NCBI GenBank assembly: GCA_009792885.1
Contig: WMCF01000006.1
Coordinates: 2,045,746-2,109,745 of the forward strand
DNA: 64,000 nucleotides
Direction: 5' to 3'
Origin: Eremophila alpestris peregrina
Lineage: Eukaryota > Chordata > Aves > Passeriformes > Alaudidae
The notes under the pieces are model-generated. The model was not told where the DNA came from and made no database searches. It saw only the letters and a program-made list of their open reading frames with translations. Shown here piece after piece: positions 51,590 to 63,488 of this stretch (positions within the stretch are counted from its first letter, which is position 1; each line of letters opens with the position of its first letter). The position numbers and the translations under genes were made by a program.

Positions 51590-51890
51590 GACTCCTCGTG
51601 GGCTGAGGGCTCACTGGAAGGAGCAGGGTCCCCCCATTAATGGCAGGGCCTGGCAGCCAGGATTTGCTCCATTGCCCCAGCCAAGAGCAGGGCAGCCAGG
51701 AGGGTGCCAGAAGCAGCCACAGCTCTGGGCATCAGCCATGTCCCTGGGGATGATGATGGGCTCGGTGGGGTCCATGGCCAGCCAGACATGACAGGGCTGG
51801 GAGGAGCTGAGGAGCAACATTGCACACTGCAGCTGTGGCAGGGACAGGGCTGAAGTGGACAGGGTGGTGAGAGGGCAGGGTAGGACAGTC
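51590..51890. other. GC-richer patch of unknown origin
   Basis: About 300 bp are visibly richer in G and C than the rest of the window and open in several frames: a 142-codon plus frame ends at 51,791 and two minus frames of 69 and 62 codons overlap. There are few CpG dinucleotides, so it is not a CpG island. No protein domain is recognisable. Candidates are a diverged LTR, a retrocopy, or a locally unusual unique sequence. Confidence 0.5.
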
Positions 51891-54271
51891 AGGATCCTTG
51901 GTTCTCTCAGAATCCTGGCAGTTTTGTCCTGCAGGGAATGAGATTTCTGAACTGGGCTAGAGCCATTGTGTTAACCATCATCTGTCCACACCATCCTGCC
52001 TCTGAAGAAATAGTTTATTTATCCATCTTCCTTCGTGTGAAGGGGCAGTAGACTCATTTATTTATTTTATGATAATGTTAAGAATGTTCACAATATAACA
52101 TAACCACAATGCTCAGTTAGCATACACATGTTCTGCTTGGTCCTTTTTTGTTTTCAGAATTGTACTGTGATCATTGCTTTTCCTCTTTATACTGAAGAAT
52201 CTTTCTTCTCTTTGTCTAATATAGAATATAAATATATAAAAGACCCCAGTGAGAACTGTTTTCTCCAGCTGCAGAGTGATGGTGGAGTGCTTATTTAGAC
52301 AGCTGAAGTAGGAGTTGCATCCAAAATAACTTTCATTATAATAAGACAGGACAAAATACTTGAAGGCAACAGTCCAATAAAGGAAATGCCAGCTTTTTAT
52401 ATCAAATATATATTGTTCAAAGCACCTCGTGTTTCAAGAGCTTTCCCAAGCCCACAACAGGGCAGGACTCAGCCTGAACTCCTGATGACTCTCTGGAGCT
52501 TGTGCATCTGGGCACCCTAAAGCCATTTGGCTTTAGTTTACAGTCACAAGCAGTCTGGATATAAAATTATACTTCATGGGCAAAAACTGAATTAAAAATT
52601 ATATCCTGTGTAACAGAAATTGTGGTTTTTGTCAGCTCTATATGTGTGAAATGGAATATATGTGTGTTTTTCAGTGCTCTATAAAGCTGAATTATTTGAT
52701 CCACCAGATTTTCTTTACACATTCATGGACTTCTTTTCCAATTCATACAGATGGAAAGTGCTCTGTGAAATCACATTAATCCATGGTCAAGGGAGGCCTG
52801 GAAAGTAGGAAGTGCTTGAAAACATTACACATATTGTAGTTTCAATGAGAGACGGGATTACTAGTGCACACACAGTTTATTGGATTGTGAAATACCAAGG
52901 AACATCTTTCAGTGTTAGCTTATAGAGTGCTAAAGTAGCTTTCCACATGCTTTTAATATACCTGGGGTGAAGGGACTGCTAATCCATATGGAGTATGTCG
53001 TGCTTGATTAGTTTTAGGGAGTGTGTTGTGTAAGGGTTGATTTATTTGCTGAATAAAATATCAACTTATGTGCAACACTGTGTGCTTTCTACTTTGGGGA
53101 CATGCAGTGCCATTTAATTGGCTTGTGTAGATAGCTTGCTGGTTTTTGATACCTTAATAAAAGCTTCTGGTATACCTGTCTCTTCACATTTCTTTAAAAT
53201 GAAATGGATGGCAATATGGTCAACAACAAGTGATTAACAAGCAGAGAATTTTATCAAACTTCAATTTATGAACCAAGGAAAAAAATTAGGAACAATGAAG
53301 CCAGAGTAATCAATGCTAAAAAGAAGCAAATAAGCCTTTAGACTAAATTTTGAAGTTTAACTTGCAGAAGTAAAGTAAGTGAAAAAAGGAAAAAGCAAAC
53401 AACTTGTTTGTGAGATTCTTGGCCATCAGCATCCTTTTGTCATTTTCTTTTTTTTCCTTTTTTATGCATTCTGAAGCATTTTCCATAATGAATGCTGCAC
53501 TCTGATTTGTCCTTCAAAATTTGTTTGGTTAATTCTGTGGAAGTTATGTAGTTATCATTTGTACAAATAAAACATTTTTTCTTTTTTTTTTTTTTTTTTT
53601 TTTGTCCGTTTCAGGATCTCATGGCCCTAACTCTGATACAGAACCATAAGTGAAATTAGTGCAATTAATGTCCAGGAAATGTCCTCACTAGAGCATTTCA
53701 GTATGTTTGATTTTACTGGTCACATCAGTTGAAGATAAATGCTGAATCTCTAGATCATCATTCAGGGAGACAGTTTTACTGTTACATAATATTTAAATAT
53801 ACTTTTATTTTACAGCAAATTCAAATTAAAAAAAAAAAACTTATTCAGCTTTGGTATGAAGTTACAAAAGAGAGAAAACAATCAAATATCTTGTTAAGAT
53901 TAGACCCCAAATCACAGTCATTTGTATTCACTTTGAAGGTATTTCAATCTTAACTTAAAATTAACACTTTTTTTCTTTTTTCCCCTTTCTCTTTTTATTT
54001 TCTAATGGATGATTTTTTCTCCTTCTTTCCCTTTCTTCTGATGTTGCATAAGAGATGAGTAGACTAATTTTTGCTATACAGAACATCCCTCCTTTTCTTC
54101 CTACTAGGTGTTATTTCTTTGCAATGGAATATTGCATCATCATCCAGAGCTCTACCATTATGTTTTTGAGGTTTGTATCACTTTGTTACATGTCTTTTCT
54201 CATCTCTTCAATTATAAATATTAATTCGCTCCTTCCTGGCTTCTCGTATCTTCTCCTTCTTATAGGCTTCT
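51891..54271. other. Unique AT-rich DNA, no gene seen
   Basis: No exon or interspersed repeat recognised. Contains a poly-T tract at 53582-53603 (22 T, preceded by six T and one C). Confidence 0.5.
53575..53603. repeat. Poly-T tract
   Basis: Six T, one C, then 22 T. No AATAAA is evident in the minus-strand sequence leading into it, so a retrocopy is not supported. Confidence 0.9.
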
Positions 54272-54362
54272 GAAGATACAGGAACATAAGAATGGCTGTA
54301 ACAGGTCAGATTAAAGGCCCACTTGGCCCAATAGCTGCCAGCAACACCTAACACATGGCCTG
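54272..54362 (-). mobile_element. Ancient amniote repeat, CR1/L3-like 3' end
   Basis: GGAACATAAGAATGGCTGTA followed by ACAGGTCAGATTAAAGGCCC and ACTTGGCCCAATAGCTGCC closely follows a repeat common in turtle and crocodilian genomes ('gaacataagaatggccatactgggtcagaccaaaggtccatctagcccagt'). I believe that repeat is a CR1-clade 3' end read in reverse, by analogy with the CATAGAAT end of bird CR1. The family name is from memory and the orientation is inferred. Confidence 0.55.
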
Positions 54363-56239
54363 CAGAAAAATATGAAGATGATAAGCAAGCAGAGGTGTTC
54401 CCTTCTTCTTGCCTCCCCAAAGACCATGTAATATGATACTATGGACTATCTGAAATAGCAATGATATCTTTATTCTAAATTGCTTTTGGTGAATGCTGTT
54501 TCCAGGAATCCAAAAAACCCTTCTGTATCTTATTCTGAGATCAGAAAATGCATAGATGTTGTACTAACCACTCTCTTTTTTCTCCTGGAGCTCTATGTAT
54601 AGGTCAATTAGTCCAGAAATATACCAGAACTAATTAGGAGTGGGTTGGTCAGATTTAGCAAAAAATCCTTTCTTTCTTTCTCACTGCTTTTCATATTTTT
54701 AGTTTTATGAGGGTAGTATGTACCTGTGTAGAGCCCCCTTTCTCAAACAGTAATAGACTTTTGCCTTGCATTAGCAGCAGTGTCATCAGTCCACGTGAGC
54801 TTTGCCAATGGAACCCTGAAACAGTGACCATGAACTGAGGTATATCATACATTTGAGGCCACTCAATACCCTCAAAATTAGAGTTTAGATCTAAATTTTG
54901 CTGTATATTCTTCTGTAGCAATATGCAGCCAGAACGACTGTAAAACTCTAAGATCATTGAAATAACTTATTTTTCAAGAATGTATCAGGAAAAAGGTTTT
55001 AATATTTCCGCCTCACTTTCCTCCTTCATATTTTATTAATGTATCCCCAGTTCTTTCTTGCTGAAGCAGTTTCCTAGTTAAATTTAAAAATCAGGAAATT
55101 AGTCTTTAATTTGCCTTTAATTTACATTCATTCCTGTGTCATTTGATACATGGTTTCAGAGTTCTGAAAAGAAATAGGGTTGCTGTTTTTAAACTCCCTT
55201 CAGTGTGAGCATTGAAAGCTTAATTTCAAGAAACACATGGAAATAATTTCTAGTTAGATTCTAGCAGCATGTTAAAATAAAGATTATTTATCGATTGGTC
55301 TTGGTTCCAAAACTGATACTTATGGGCCATAAAAAATATTTTAGACAAATCTATTGCTCTCTGTGTCCCTTTTGTGCTCCTGTGGGTGATTTTGAGGAGT
55401 TTGGAGGGCAAAATACCAGGAAAAATAGTGGAAAAGAAAAACAAAAAAATAACTCATTTTTAAGAATGCTTAAATCTACATAAAATATAATGTAGAGAGT
55501 CTTTGGGTGAAGATGAAGATAGTTTGTCCAGCTCCAGGAAGGGAGAAGATGAAGCAAATCTTTCTATAACTCTTTCTCCAAAACAAAACAAAAATCACTG
55601 TAGTTCAAAACTAGAATCATCAAGATATAATGCTTTCTGCTTCCAGGCTCAAGGTTGAGGAGAGGAGGAACCAATAAACCTCTCTCTCTCATTTCTACAT
55701 TTTTCTTCAGCCCTTATTCCATGGGAAAGATGCAAACTTTTAGGAAAATTGTTTCTTTCTGCCTTGGGGTTTGGGGTTTTGTTTGTTCAGTTTTTTGTTT
55801 CTTTAGTGGGGTTGGTTTTTCTTGTTCCTGTTGAGAATTTTATAAAGAAATCAAGGAGATAACAAAATACATCTGCATTATATGAAATATTTCATCTCCA
55901 TGAGAAAATTAGCAGGGTTGAATATTACAGGAAAAAAATGTTTTCATATTTAACTAAAGATCTGTTTTGGATTTATTTTAGTAGAAAAAATATTGTTTTC
56001 CATTATTTAATTTAATATTTGCCTTTTAAGTCTGAAGAAATTGAGATTTTTTTTTCCTTCCTTGTAATATAAATATTTTTTTCATTTAGAAATGCAGAAC
56101 TTAGTAAAAATACAATGCTTTCTTCTTTCTCTGAAATGCCTTGTGAAGTGAATTTTGCTTTTTTCTTCTGCAGTCATGCTGTGACAGTAGATTCTGTAAA
56201 TCAAAGGAATTCAGTAACTATTAAATAGGCTTCAACAAT
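54363..56239. other. Unique AT-rich DNA, no gene seen
   Basis: G/T-rich low-complexity stretch at 55,765-55,830. No gene or repeat recognised. Confidence 0.5.
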
Positions 56240-56870
56240 TCTTACTTTGCACGTCCTGGTCTCACCTTTGGGCACAGAGTCTGGAAAGACTTTGTACCAC
56301 ACAGTCTGCACCTGTTGAGTGTGATGTGCTCCCTGGCCCCCAGTCAGACCTTTATTCCCATGGCCCTATCCAAGTGATAACTACCAGTGGCACTCCTAAT
56401 GGATGTGACTCGTCATGATGGCTGCATCCCTCTTGAATTCCAAGGAGATGGGAAATACAACAGCCAAGGACTAATTTTAAAGGGTGACAATAAAGTATGG
56501 CTTATATGCAAATATTAGACAATCATCTTACTCCATATATAGTAAGGGCCCAGGGCCTGTTTAACTTTCCTTCATGGCTGGAGGCTGCATGCCAAGATCC
56601 CCCCTGGAGAAGGGACACCTCTCAAGGTTATTCCCCAGTGTGATAGATTCCTTATTGCATCAGACACTCAGTAAGTGAATTGGGAATAAGCAAGCTGAAA
56701 TTTTGTAATCTTTGCTAAATGATGTAAAGGACAGATTGTGCATATATCATCCTTGACACAAAAAACATCGCAAGGACTTGGAGTGAATCCAGCTGCACTC
56801 TGAGAAGGATTTTAGAATGCAAGGGGGTCCTTTCTGAGTCTCATGGCTCAACAGGAGGATCACTCTCACA
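56240..56870 (+). mobile_element. Possible LTR-like repeat (tentative)
   Basis: The segment is denser in G/C than its flanks. It holds a TATA-like CATATATAGTAAGG near 56,535, the near-palindrome GGGCCCAGGGCC, and a perfect octamer ATGCAAAT at 56506-56513. The strings TGCATGCCAAGATCCCCCC and AAGGGACACCTCTCAAGG look like repeat-family sequence I have met in birds. I could not find TG...CA ends with a target duplication, so it may be another repeat or a unique regulatory region. Confidence 0.35.
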
Positions 56871-59800
56871 GTTTTGTCTCACCTTGTCCTCTGTACAGTA
56901 AATACTTGTGTAACTTGCCACCAAACCTCATTATACCACCACTGATTTTACTATTGAGTTTTGTTATAACAATAAAGTATATTGTCTCTTTTCTCTTAGG
57001 TGTGAAGTGCATGACTCCACCTGTGACTTTGAGAAAACATTACTTGAATATCTCTCCTAAAGATCAAAGTTCTCTCTGCTTTCCTCAATCTTGAAACCTA
57101 TCTAGGAAACAGTAAGGAAATTACAACCTGTACTAAGAGGCTTTTTAATCCTGCACATAATCTCTAATTCAAAATGCACAAGAGTACTCAGAGAAGGAAC
57201 TAAAATAAAATAATCCAAATTTCACACCCTTTGGGATACAATCTTATTGTTTAGAATGATAAAGCCATGTAGAGGGAACTAAAAATGACCAAATAATTGA
57301 ACTCAATGTAAAAGACAAATTAATTTTTGAATACAGTAAAGCTCAAAAAACCTGTTCCTCAGGAAAAATAAAAGGAGTTTGAGGGGAAAAGACCTGTAAA
57401 AAAATCAAAAAGCTCTCAAAAAACAATGAATACAGGATAAAGATCTTACATAAAACAATTAGGAAAAGGAGCAATATATTACTAATAATAGGTGGGTTAA
57501 GAGTGAGATTTAATATCTGAGAAAACACTTAACGTAGTTTAGAAAGATTTTCTACTGTGCAGTGTAGACTGAGAAGTGAAATTGTATCTCAGAAAAAAAA
57601 AGCAAAATTTCATTATCTAAGTCATCCAGGTCCTTGTGCTAATTTTTACTTTTACCTTAAATTAAAGGCTGCACTTATATGAGTTACCACCCTGAACATC
57701 AAGACTGGAAAGAGAAAATTTAGTGAGGAAAATCACATAAATTCTGGTTTCAAAAGCCATCTTCTGACATCCCTGTCCAAGCACCCTACTTTTCTTAAAT
57801 TCATTGGGAAATGTCCATATGTAGAAGAACGGATCACAAACATTTAATTTCCCAGATGACTGCTCTAACCTCTAGAATTAGGATAATCTTCAGTTGTATT
57901 AGTTGTGATAATATTTTCTTCTTTTTCCCCTTTTCTAGGATGGTCCCTTCTTATATCACAGACATTAAGAATATTTTTAATCTAAATTGCATTCCCATCC
58001 TTTAAGATTTTAGAGTTTATATTCCTTTATACAATATTTTAACACATTCATCAATATTTCATTATTTAAGCAGATTTTTGGTACTAAGGTAATCAGTATC
58101 TATAACAATGGAAAAACATCACCTTTGTCACTACCCTACTGCATCTCCCTACTGCAACAATCAAGGTAATTCTTAAAAATGCTGTTTCTTCTGGAAAGGG
58201 ACTGAATATGTATCTTAATCCTGATAAAGTGCCCTCAAGAAAAAGAATTTCTTCCATTTCTTAACACATCTCACTCTTTTCTATTTTATGTCAAAGTAGA
58301 TTATTTGACTAACAAATATTTTTATTGCATTATTTGTGGGGATTTCAGGTTCCACAGGAAAACAAATAAACTAAAATATTGCTCCTAGAGTCCTGTTTGG
58401 GATAGTCCAGCTGTATGTTTGTCCATGTGTGCATGGGGACAAATATGGCAAATAAGCAGGCACATCTATTTTTGTAAATACCAGGAACTCAAAGATATTT
58501 GAATTGTAAAACAGTGGATTAGTACTTTGGAGGTAGCTAGACTATTTCAGGCAGTCAGTGAAACTGTCAAAGAGAAGTACAGAAAAAGAAAGCGAAATAA
58601 TTTCTAGTTCAATTATACATAAAAAGATAGAAGAGTGGTTTTTAAATTCTTTGTAACTTGTAGAAGAGCAAGTGTGTGTTCTCTTGTACTTAAACACATC
58701 ATTAACAGGAAAAAACACATTATGAGGGGAAAGAGTTTGTGCAAATAAAAAGAAGCTTCATGTTTTGCAGAGACATTGAGCAGAAAAAAGTGTGAAAAAA
58801 GATATTGAATACTTGAAAGTATTTTAATAATGAAGATAATTTTAAAGATCTAATATTTCTTCACAACTTTTCCCTGATGTTATTCTCAGTCTGTTTCTCA
58901 TCTTGAATAAAACTCCATGTTCTCCTTCCTGCTAACTAGTTCTGCATCTGGCAGTTTGATGATATCCAGTTTATATCATCTTCCTGATACAGCAGAAAGA
59001 TGTCACCTTTTTAGTCTAGTATTCACAGTTATAAAATCAAACATAACTTTCATTAGATCTATGATAATCCATCATCTTAAAATGCAAGATGCATTTGTTT
59101 AACACCATAAAGCTATGAAATGTGGAACTTTGGTACATCCTGAGCATTCAACTGCAATTTCAGGTTTCTATACAGGCTTTATGCATTGAGTTGCATGACC
59201 AGTGTGAACTATTTTCCCCATTTAACTAAAAAATATTTTCCTCTGTACTGTCCTGCCTTCATGCAGTGAAGTAATCTCAGGTAAATTTAATCAAACACAT
59301 TGCAAGGATTCATTTGATCCCATCCATATCTCCATTTTTAGTTTGGCCAGTGATGAGAAATAAGCACTATCATGATTCATCTTGACCTAAAATAGACAGC
59401 TAAAATAGGTCAAATGAGTCATACTCTGAAAAATGCTACTCTTTTCCCATTGATTAGAAAGAGAGCCTAGAGGGAAAACCATAGATAAAGATGTTTCTGT
59501 GATAGATTTTTAACGTTACATGTGATTAATCCAGACCTTGATATATTTCCTAACAAGCAATGCTGACAGCATGCATGACTGCAAAACTTGCATGCTTTCA
59601 AAGAAATAGACATGGAAAACTGAAATTGAAGGAATGTTGCTGATCAGTTCATGATTGTAATCAAGAAGTCATGGTTTATTCTCAGCCTAAGTCAAGATAA
59701 AGTTGTATCTCATTATTTGAATTATTTGGATACAAAAAGCAGGACAAGACAAAATGCCAGCTGAATATTCAGCGGTTTAAATCCATATATTTAATTTTGA

Positions 59801-60846
59801 TTCACAGTCCTTTTCTAGCCATTAGGCCTCACAATATCCCTTGAGAGCTCTAGTACAGGACTAATCAGCAGAAATTCTATCAGTCAGTAAGAAAAAACAC
59901 AACTGCTGCTGCTCTCAAATTTAGCACTTTGATTCTCACAGTTAAAAAAAAAAAGAAGAAAATTAATGTCACTTCAATAGATTTTAAATAGAACATTATG
60001 AAACTTCAATAAATAACATCTAGTGAAACACCACACAGAACAGTACAACAGATGCAAAGTGACTGATACTTGCAAAAGTAAAACTATTGCTAAATATTAT
60101 CTGAAATAGTTTCAACTAAGCCAATGTAGAGGAACTAGTACATTAAACTCCAATAAACTACTGTAGTGGAGCATTACTAATTTGCTGCTTCTGTGCAAAT
60201 GAGTTGTACAAGTAGCTAAACTTGAAAGATGACTGAGAATCAACAACATCTGCAGCATTAGTGTGAAGCTATTAGGCCTGAAGTAGCTGGGTGAAATTAT
60301 TAATAACAAAGTGCTGAGAAGAATAACAATAAAAATATCAGATCTTTCTAGAAAAAATAGTGACATCAGCTGTGACCTGTTGCTTAATTTGCTGAGTGGG
60401 GAGCTTTACAAGAGAATCAACCTAAATCAGAGTTTCAGAGATGATTTTTTTCCCAGCTAAGTCTCTCGTTGGATCTGGTTAATATTATTTCTCTTTTTGT
60501 CTTCCATCTCATTTGCTTATGAATGATTCTTCTATTGCACCTACTGTCTCCAGAATATGAAGTCTTTCATGGGACTTAAGTGAAAAGATAACACTCTTTG
60601 TGCATTTTTGCTAACAAAAAATTCAGAGAAATTATAACATAATAGTGATATTTGTGAGTCTTCCAAGTAACTCACTAGTCTGTAACACAAGCTTGTTTTG
60701 CAGTAGTATAAATTATAGCATAAAGAAAACAGTCCTATTATATGAAAGACATTGGAAACTTAGACTTTTTAAAGTAAAAAAGAAATGCATTCCAACCTCA
60801 GTGTTTTCGATACCCTAAGTATTAGGCAACTAGAAGAATTTGTGTG
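56871..60846. other. Unique AT-rich interval, no gene seen
   Basis: About 4 kb without recognised repeats or exons. Open frames are 84 codons or fewer. Confidence 0.5.
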
Positions 60847-62168
60847 TAGAATCACAGGGTGGATGTGGTTGTCAGGTACCTCCAGAGACCATCTAGTTCA
60901 ACCACCTTGGTCAGTCAGGGTCACCTACAGCAAGTTGGTTGGGGCCGTGTCCAATCAGGTTTTCATTGTCTCCAAGGATGGAGACACCAAACCCTCTGGG
61001 AAACCTGCTCCAGTACTAAATCAGCCTCTCATGACAAAAATAAAAAGCTTTTCCTCATGTTTAAATGCAATTTTGTGTGGTTTTGTTTATGCCCATTGTC
61101 TCTGGTCTTGTCACTGTGCATCATGAAACATGCCTGATTCTATCTTCTTTACTCCCCACTGCTGTGAAGTATTTGAACACAGTGTTAAGATACTTCTGAG
61201 CCTTCTCTTCTCCTCTGAGGAGAGGAGCTCTCTCAGCTCCTCCTTGTGTTTTAGGTGTTTCAAGATCTTAGTCATCCTTTTGGTGTTGCTAGACTTGCTT
61301 CAGTAAGGAACAGAATCACAGAGTTCAGTGCCTTACTGAATCACAGATTGCATCCAGCACTGGGTGCAGCAGTGCAGATGTTTCTCACTGCAGATGTTTC
61401 TCACCAGGACTGAGCAAAGCAACAGGGCAGGGGAAGTTCATCTCCCTCAACCTGCCGGGAGCACTCTGCCTCGTGCAGCTCTGGAGGCTGTCAGTCTTTT
61501 CTGCTCCAAGGGCACATTGCTGGCTCATGGTCAGTTTGCTGGCAGCCCTGACTTCCAGGTCCTCCCCCGCCAAGCTGCTTTTCAGCTGATTGACCCCAGC
61601 CTGCCATAGTGTTTGCAGTTGTTCTTCCTCTGATGTATTTCCCTTTCATGACTTTAATTAGATTCCTGCCTGTAACCTCTGGATGTTCCAGTGAATGTCA
61701 GCAGACTGCTCTGATAGATCAGACACTCCTCATGCTTCTGTCTCATCTACAAACATGCTGAGGGTGCAGTCTGTCCCAGCATCCAGGTGATCAGTGAAGG
61801 TGGTAAACACTGCTGGCTATAGTATTAACTCTTGTGACAAAGCATTAGTAACTTGCCTCCAGCTGGACCTTGTGTTTGATCACAGCCTTAAGAGTGAACA
61901 GTTTTCTACCTTAGATGCCCAGCCTTCTGCCAGGTCTTTTCTGTCCATTTATCCTGATTTTTAATTCATAGTTTTGGCTGTGAAAATGTTATGGAAGTAT
62001 AACTAAAGGCATTCATCTCTACTGAGCTGGTCACTTTATAATAGAAGACTGTCAGGTTGGTTTAATTTCACTTTTATAAGTCGAGGCCAACTACCTTCTT
62101 GACCTTAGTATGTTTGGAAATACTAAAGATTTTGTATTTCCAAAATTATTTGCTCTATCACCTTACTA
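60847..62168 (-). mobile_element. Longest CR1 copy: 3' end plus ORF2 C-terminal part
   Basis: The plus strand opens with TAGAATCACAGGGTGG, the reversed CR1 3' terminus, and passes through the 3' untranslated order (CCATCTAGTTCAACCACC, TCTCCAAGGATGGAGACACC, GGAAACCTGCTCCAGTACT, TATGCCCATTGTCTCTGG) to about 61,300. From 61,400 to 62,168 it is the reversed coding end of ORF2. The minus strand reads AGEDLEVRAASKLTMSQQCA near 61,500-61,570 (family 'aEkDLGVLvdnKLtMSQQCA'); the C-terminus of the reverse transcriptase then continues in broken frames (AACATGCTGAGGGTGCAGTC, CCTCCAGCTGGACCTTGTG, GACTGTCAGGTTGGTTTAA). Stops and indels disable it. A 16-bp tandem duplication sits at 61373-61404. Confidence 0.88.
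61373..61404. repeat. Perfect 16-bp tandem duplication
   Basis: TGCAGATGTTTCTCAC occurs at 61373-61388 and again at 61389-61404 without mismatch, inside the old CR1. The lack of differences suggests that the duplication is much younger than the CR1. Confidence 0.9.
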
Positions 62169-62807
62169 GTGTAACAGTATATAGATCTTTATATATAGAT
62201 TTTTTTTAATGGCTATATTTGAAACATGGTAAAACCTTTCTATATGAAAAAAATGACATTTTTGTGTTGTACACTTCCCAAATATTTGTATTGTGCAAAA
62301 ATTCTGTCAAGGTGTTAACTTAAAACAATACCTGGATCAAGCAAAAAAGAAATAAAAGTCCATTCAGCCTAATTGTTTAGGAAAAAACCAAAACAAAACC
62401 ACACCGTATTTGAAGGCGAAGACTAATTAGATGACATCACAATGAAAGCAAAACTAATGAAACAAATAGGCTTTGCACAAAAGCATTAATGTTTTACTGC
62501 CCCAGGCTCCACAACAAAGAAAAGAGACAGTTGAAGGTCAAATACCATCCAGTAGAAAATAGTTTTCATTTAGCCCATAAACTAGAGGTCAAATAGCAAA
62601 AAGAGTAAAATCTATCTGACCTAAGGAAAAGAGACTCCATATGCATTTCTGATAGCACGAGCTGAAATCAGATGGGAAAAGCAGCATTATACATTCTTAA
62701 ATATATCCAGAAAGAGGCCAGAAATCAGGATACTGTTTGTGATGTCCAGGTAAATAACCTCGCTGACTGTACAGTGAAGAGTATGTGTAAGTTTAAAACA
62801 ATTCCCT
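62169..62807. other. Unique AT-rich DNA, no gene seen
   Basis: No gene or repeat recognised between the CR1 and the LTR. Confidence 0.5.
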
Positions 62808-63240
62808 CTTATTTGGTTTGTGTGGCAAGGTTTTGGGAGCCAGGAGGCTGCAGGGATGTCTTCTGTGAGAAAAGACCAGGGACTACCTTGTGCCCCATCT
62901 TCCAGATAGCTCCAAACCAGACCCACTGCTGGCCAAATCTGAGACCATCAGTGATTCTGGTGGTCCTTCTGTGACAACGTATTTAAGAAATTATTAAAAA
63001 TGCTGTTCAGGAGCTGGGAAAGAAGAAAAAATATGGGAAACATCCCTGCAGATCTCAAGGTCTGTGAAGAAGGAAAAGAGGAGTGCAAGAACAGTGATTC
63101 TTCTGTAGCCTGTGTGAAAATCTGAGGTGACGAGGTTGTCTTTCCCATAGAAGCCCATGGAAGACCATGCCTGAGCAAACATTCACATTTCAGCCCATGG
63201 AAGACCCCAAAACTGAGAAGATGGACATGCCCTCCATATT
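62808..63240 (+). mobile_element. Avian ERV LTR, 5' half, plus orientation
   Basis: TTATTTGGTTTGTGTGGCAA and GGTTTTGGGAGCCAGGAGGC begin the segment, matching the 5' terminus of the same bird LTR family whose reversed 3' half is at 33,493. Further landmarks are AGACCCACTGCTGGCC, GAGACCATCAGTGATTCTGG, ACAACGTATTTAAGAAATT and GCCCATGGAAGACC, the last present twice (63,152 and 63,192, period 40) as part of this family's internal repeats. Similarity fades near 63,240, so the 3' half is missing. The minus-strand open frames across it are not genes. Confidence 0.8.
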
Positions 63241-63305
63241 CTCAATAGCCTTGACTGAATGAGCAAATAGAAGTGGAATGCATTAGTAGCAGAGAACAGC
63301 AGTGT

Positions 63306-63488
63306 CACTGAATGTTTGATGTTGGAATGGACTTGTGGAGGTCTTTTAGTCCAACCCCACTGACTGAGCAGTGGGGTAACAGTAGTTAAGAGCAGTAACC
63401 TACAGTAGGCTGCCCAGGACTGTGTCCAGACAGTGTTTGAATATTTGAACTCTACAACATCTCTGGGAAACCTGTTCCAGTGCTGCCA
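63306..63488 (-). mobile_element. CR1 LINE 3' end fragment
   Basis: TTTGATGTTGGAATGGACTT, GTCCAACCCCACTGACTGAG, AGGCTGCCCAGGACTGTGTC and CTCTGGGAAACCTGTTCCAG give the reversed CR1 3' untranslated order, with the 3' terminus near 63,306. Noncoding and 5'-truncated. Confidence 0.88.

Noticed and set aside
51363..51791. 142-codon plus-strand open frame, the longest in the window
   Set aside because: The first half is AT-rich unique sequence and the second half is the GC-richer patch; no domain, no splice support. Kept only as a composition anomaly.
53575..53603. Poly-T as the tail of a minus-strand retrocopy
   Set aside because: No poly(A) signal or recognisable gene sequence next to it on the minus strand.
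61208..61232. Short palindrome TCTCCTC-T-GAGGAGA
   Set aside because: It lies in CR1 untranslated sequence and is too short to support a function.
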